A stretch of DNA of 64,000 nt from contig CAZRTJ010000008.1 of the NCBI GenBank assembly GCA_964602985.1, forward strand, positions 1 through 64,000. The letters run 5' to 3'. The position numbers were made by a program, and so were the translations under genes. Numbering within the stretch: position 1 is the stretch's first letter; each line of letters begins with the position of its first letter. The DNA comes from CAYZJB01 sp964602985. Its GTDB lineage: Bacteria > CLD3 > SB21. This document shows positions 61,201-64,000 of this stretch, piece after piece. The notes beneath the pieces were generated by a model. The model made no database searches. It worked only from the letters and a program-made list of their open reading frames with translations, and was not told where the DNA came from.

Positions 61201-64000
61201 GGAGGACTCAGTCCTGACCGCCAATGGAATACCCCCAAACACATCGACTCTTTCTCTTGACCAAGAGATCGTTCTTCGAAACCTATCTGCGCGTTATCCA
61301 TGGGGGTTGATCAACTTCGCCCGCTCCGGCCCCTCTGAGGATCCGTTCGGTGATTATTGGATCGAGTCTCACGGTAGGACCGTAAATAACACTGTCTCTG
61401 GGTTTATTGGGGATGCTTTGCGTGCGAACAACATTTCCAATCTCAAGCCAAACGGGAGTGAAGGCAGTAGGGATGATGGTGACCGTCGGGGAGATACCGA
61501 AGACCTGAATATCAACGGTGTTTTGGATGAGACGAACTCGTATCTCACATACTCGCTATCTATTGACACACTCAGTCTGGATACATCGCTGATTATTGGC
61601 AGAGGTCGGGATGGTTGGAAATTGTATCGAATTCCCCTCGGTCAGGCGGATGGCACTGTCGGCGCTCCCTCCCTAACGAACATACGAGCCGCGAGAGTAT
61701 GGGTTGAACCGGAAACTGGCAACACTGATGTCATTTCGTTCGAGTTCACAGAATTCCAGTTCATCAACGCCGAATGGACGCGCCCTATTGATCTCTTTGC
61801 GGGTGGAGTGATTCTTCCAACCGGGATGCCGCCTCCGCCCAAGGAAGAGTTGGAGAAGATAGTTGAAATTTCTGCCGTCAACACCGAGGAGAACGACTTT
61901 TACAATCGTCCAAAGGATGTGCGCAAAGAAAAAATAGAAACCACTTCGGGGCGAGGGATTCAGGAGGTTCGGGAACAATCGCTGGCCCTTATCCTCAACG
62001 AACTCCCCGCAGGTGCGACCGCCATCATCACCAAGAGCCTCCAACAACCTCTCGATGTGCGTAATTACAGCCGACTGCGGATGTTCGTACATGGAGACAC
62101 GACTCCAGCGTCCTCCATTATCCTCCCGGGTTCCGCCGACGCCTCAGACAGCCCCCTTCGGTTCTTCTTCCGTTTCGGTGCAGATATCAATAATTATTTT
62201 GAAATCGAGCAACCTTTGTATCGCAACTGGACGGAGGAAAGAAATAACATTGATCTAGACTTATCGGATCTCAGTCGGAAGAAATTCTCCACCGTGGAGC
62301 CAGACGCCCTGCAACGCAAGGTATTTCATGATCCAGAGACCGGTAAGACGATTCGGATCAAAGGCAACCCATCACTGTCGAATCTTCGGAACTTGTTTAT
62401 GGGTGTGATCAATAACGATCCTTCGCAGGAATATTCCGGACAAATCTGGGCGGATGAAATGCGTGTGAGTGGAGCCCAGGACAAACCAGGCGATGCCGCC
62501 AAAGCATCGCTCTTTCTCAATATGTCCGATCTCCTCAATCTCAACGGGCTTATTCAATATCGATCCGCTGAATTTCGAACCGTCGAGCAACGATTTGATG
62601 CAAATGGCGGCAATACAACCAATCTTGGTATCAACGGCTCCTTAAGCCTTCACAAGTTCTACCTGGAGCGATACGGTGTCGCCCTGCCCTTGGTCTTCAA
62701 TTACAGCCAATCGATCACCGATCCAAAATACGTTCCCGGCAATGACCTCCTTGTCCGGGATGCGCGGACACAGAACAATGACAATCTCTCTCAATTGAGT
62801 GATTCACTTGCCATTATTGTGGATTCATTGCAAGCGCTCCGCTCGACCGGTGGAAGTCTGTTTGACATTCAACGATTAATGTTGGACAGCGGCCATGTGG
62901 ACACACTTCGCGCCTTCGCGGCGACCTTTGACGACCGTATCCGCACAGTCACAATCAGCAGGGGATTCACCTTGAATTTCTCAAAGCAGAAGAGGGCGGA
63001 GAATTTCTGGCTGACCCGATATACCCTAGATAATCTGACATCCTCGCTCTCGTATGCGCTCCAGGAATCCAGAAACCCTCAACAGGTAATCAACCGTGTC
63101 GCGACGTGGACCACCGCCGCAACGTATCAAATTGGATTTGAGCGGAAATCGTTCAAACCGTTTACCTGGATGCCGCTGCAGTCTGTGCCAGTGATCGGCA
63201 ACTTGTTTTCCAGTTTCGCAAAGTCAGATTTCAATTACGGAGTCCTCACACGAGCCAACACAGACTTTTCACTCACAAAAACCGAGACCGATTTGGTCGA
63301 GCGGGACGCTCTTGGAAATCCTGTCAAACGAGTCATCCAGCCGACGTTGACGGCGCAGCGGGGTTATGGATGGGAACTCAGTCCCCTGCAGGCTCTGACG
63401 TCCTCCATCAATGTGCGATTCCAATCCGACTTGCGGGGCCTCTCGGCATCCCAAATCGCCAAGGGCGTCGCCAAAGGCCTTAATCCGCTCGACGGCTTCA
63501 ATGACTTCACGTATGCTCCAGCCATTGACACGATTCGGATTGACTCCACAACCCAACGTTTGATTCTTAATCGTGACTTCGGTGCAGCCAACACTTTTTC
63601 TCTTACGTATCGGCCGGAGACGTTTTCGTTCCTTACCCATTCTCTTACGTACAACGCCAACCACAACCTCAATCGACAACGACCCTCCCAGAGCGTCTTC
63701 AACAAAGGATCCCAACTGTCCAGGCGCGTTCAAATCGACGCGACATACAGCTTGCGAAACATGATTGGGTTGGTCGGGCAGGGAGGGCGCCAGGAATCAA
63801 CAGGCGGCAAATCCCGTCGCGACCGATTCAAAAGCCTGAATCCCAGCCATGGAGGAACAGAAACAAAAAAGGACACGGCGACGGCCGGAGAAAGCAAATT
63901 CAGGTTTGTCACTCGAAAGATTGGTGGAGTCTTTGAAAAGGCGCTCAACACTGTCAATGACCTGCGGTTTACGATTAATTTTGACGATAACATCACGATG
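58247..64000 (+). CDS. sprA: SprA, type IX secretion / gliding translocon, 3' end cut by window
   Basis: 1918 codons are visible without a stop, and the gene continues past the edge; Flavobacterium SprA is about 2400 residues. TTG start: AGGA stands 7 bases before it, and a signal peptide (MRALSILVVSIGFSWSLHA) follows. Family landmarks include FNLRGTIGEKVEILFDQDSEREFD, YEVRY-like TYTGYDDEVLQKLEAGNI, GLLVFPRLRPFDPP, NLGINVLEGSEEI and NENGVAYLDDFEG near residue 820. SprA forms the 36-strand outer-membrane pore through which T9SS substrates with C-terminal signals pass. Other T9SS genes are not in the window. A Bacteroidota-type promoter lies upstream. Confidence 0.93.
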   Translation, partial: MRALSILVVSIGFSWSLHAQESADSSGMAVQKVLEGILTSANSFFGLNGSIEDDLQTEVEDASARLGSGSAMTTAFRLYPFLNYGQIGLDPNQNFLLTRGPMMDFSQTHTLLPNYRVIARYDSVEGYVFEDRFGGREGSLKSLTVVTKTDYLRSSFGDQSRNLFSRSVAAELSRSEEKRSGAVRIFTTSVTTNETFRKIFGGDQVAVDATGNINLSVSGQSEKTSSQNLITGKQSDFTPKFEQKQQFNLRGTIGEKVEILFDQDSEREFDFENNVKVTYTGYDDEVLQKLEAGNIDLSLPATEFVTASSQNKGLFGVKSILRFGNLNMTTIASLQRGEKTKLSYKSGSGQLTAVSRASYDYAKNQFFFLSNSYLTNYEQYFGDRSHTFNPDQQIIELRIYRGSEANRTTPGAVLGIARTSPTDPAPVNSYFIEMKRNEEYTYDDRLGVIYLRSALSISDNLAIYYQTQDGTVVGDILHAGTENDKVQLQLIRRANPSPTDATWNLEMKNIYVLAAAGQLSEEDVKTIKIRFDDQSSSVKNKPTSIPDKNGQTRTIMEIVHLDERGPSSTGADDIVDQNFIDASRGLLVFPRLRPFDPPANSLGAGFGEEVYPTDTTYRFPSFYDGDRLGPTENRNRGRSQFVIEFQTASRSTSINLGINVLEGSEEIKLDGRPLERNVGYTIDYFSGALEILDPGFVLSADATLEVSYEQAQLFQIDKKSIFGARAEYNLSEHGFGQNSFIGTTALFQSQSTINKRVQVGEEPFRNFVWDVNTNLDLEAKALTKAANWIPMVSATQLSRINFRAEYARLVPTPNTSNGLMRNDENGVAYLDDFEGVKRTFPLGAIRKTWSLASTPSGRDSTRRGHLIWYQIQTKRQNISPIAQSSDNISALGVAFQPDKTVPLQSWNGIMRAFSAQAENEIATSQFMEIWIRNEKNHAAKLHINIGLISEDQNSDGRLNSEVKSAFTPGISEKEDIGLDELTDEQEDSVLTANGIPPNTSTLSLDQEIVLRNLSARYPWGLINFARSGPSEDPFGDYWIESHGRTVNNTVSGFIGDALRANNISNLKPNGSEGSRDDGDRRGDTEDLNINGVLDETNSYLTYSLSIDTLSLDTSLIIGRGRDGWKLYRIPLGQADGTVGAPSLTNIRAARVWVEPETGNTDVISFEFTEFQFINAEWTRPIDLFAGGVILPTGMPPPPKEELEKIVEISAVNTEENDFYNRPKDVRKEKIETTSGRGIQEVREQSLALILNELPAGATAIITKSLQQPLDVRNYSRLRMFVHGDTTPASSIILPGSADASDSPLRFFFRFGADINNYFEIEQPLYRNWTEERNNIDLDLSDLSRKKFSTVEPDALQRKVFHDPETGKTIRIKGNPSLSNLRNLFMGVINNDPSQEYSGQIWADEMRVSGAQDKPGDAAKASLFLNMSDLLNLNGLIQYRSAEFRTVEQRFDANGGNTTNLGINGSLSLHKFYLERYGVALPLVFNYSQSITDPKYVPGNDLLVRDARTQNNDNLSQLSDSLAIIVDSLQALRSTGGSLFDIQRLMLDSGHVDTLRAFAATFDDRIRTVTISRGFTLNFSKQKRAENFWLTRYTLDNLTSSLSYALQESRNPQQVINRVATWTTAATYQIGFERKSFKPFTWMPLQSVPVIGNLFSSFAKSDFNYGVLTRANTDFSLTKTETDLVERDALGNPVKRVIQPTLTAQRGYGWELSPLQALTSSINVRFQSDLRGLSASQIAKGVAKGLNPLDGFNDFTYAPAIDTIRIDSTTQRLILNRDFGAANTFSLTYRPETFSFLTHSLTYNANHNLNRQRPSQSVFNKGSQLSRRVQIDATYSLRNMIGLVGQGGRQESTGGKSRRDRFKSLNPSHGGTETKKDTATAGESKFRFVTRKIGGVFEKALNTVNDLRFTINFDDNITM

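Noticed and set aside
1..64000. CRISPR array, insertion sequence or prophage
   Set aside because: No repeat-spacer pattern, transposase, integrase or structural phage gene was seen on either strand.

Overview
The window looks like chromosomal DNA of a Gram-negative bacterium of the FCB superphylum (Bacteroidota/Chlorobiota/Ignavibacteria-like). The evidence is: the 3' end carries a long sprA gene (the type IX secretion / gliding outer-membrane translocon, known only from this group); two promoters fit the TTTG-N20-TAnnTTTG pattern of the Bacteroidota housekeeping sigma factor; and the nitrous-oxide reductase locus is the Sec-dependent clade II type common there. Many genes have clear Shine-Dalgarno sequences, which is not typical of core Bacteroidetes and suggests a deeper branch such as Ignavibacteria, Kapabacteria or Kryptonia. 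Base composition by eye is in the mid-50s percent G+C. I saw no rRNA or tRNA gene, no insertion sequence, no CRISPR array and no phage. No stretch over 300 bases lacks a gene; the largest gaps are 15591-15858, 41243-41480 and 51814-52027.

Layout. 1-8.9 kb: mostly minus-strand housekeeping and surface genes (MDR oxidoreductase, small lipoprotein and membrane genes, SRPBCC, DUF1697, methyltransferase, then a tightly overlapping radical SAM - glycosyltransferase - asparagine synthase - response regulator operon). 8.9-11.9 kb: hydroxyacyl-CoA dehydrogenase, an exonuclease/GIY-YIG fusion and a small membrane protein on the plus strand. 11.9-15.6 kb: two multiheme membrane cytochromes, one with 13 CXXCH motifs fused to a b-type cytochrome and one NapC-like. 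15.9-17.3 kb: an AhpD-like protein overlapping a sugar aminotransferase.

17.3-27.5 kb: one long minus-strand operon for N2O respiration. In transcription order it reads Rrf2 regulator, RIC repair protein, lipoprotein cytochrome c, nosZ, nosB-like, nosL, nosD, nosF, nosY, CopD-like membrane protein, tryptophanase, and two one-module heme-copper-oxidase-like proteins. The promoter has an inverted repeat that could be the Rrf2 operator, and a strong terminator lies just after nosZ. 27.5-38.5 kb: anaerobic energy and stress genes (universal stress proteins, ADP-forming acyl-CoA synthetase, pyruvate:ferredoxin oxidoreductase with a dihydroorotate-dehydrogenase-like partner, a Crp/Fnr regulator, a biotin carrier protein). 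NifJ plus the ADP-forming synthetase would convert pyruvate to acetate with ATP gain, which fits low-oxygen life beside the nos and multiheme genes.

38.6-43.9 kb: ROK kinase, secreted amidase, thymidine kinase, obg and an SDR epimerase. 43.9-51.8 kb: two very large exported proteins in a coupled pair, a TPR-CHAT (caspase-like) peptidase and a 1659-residue beta-propeller/TPR/LysM protein; this is the best candidate here for an undescribed system. 52.0-58.1 kb: an origin-proximal cluster rpmH-yidD-yidC-mnmE-mnmG-rsmG, with two parS-like ParB sites before mnmG and with rnpA absent from its usual place. 58.2 kb to the end: sprA, cut by the window edge after 1918 codons.
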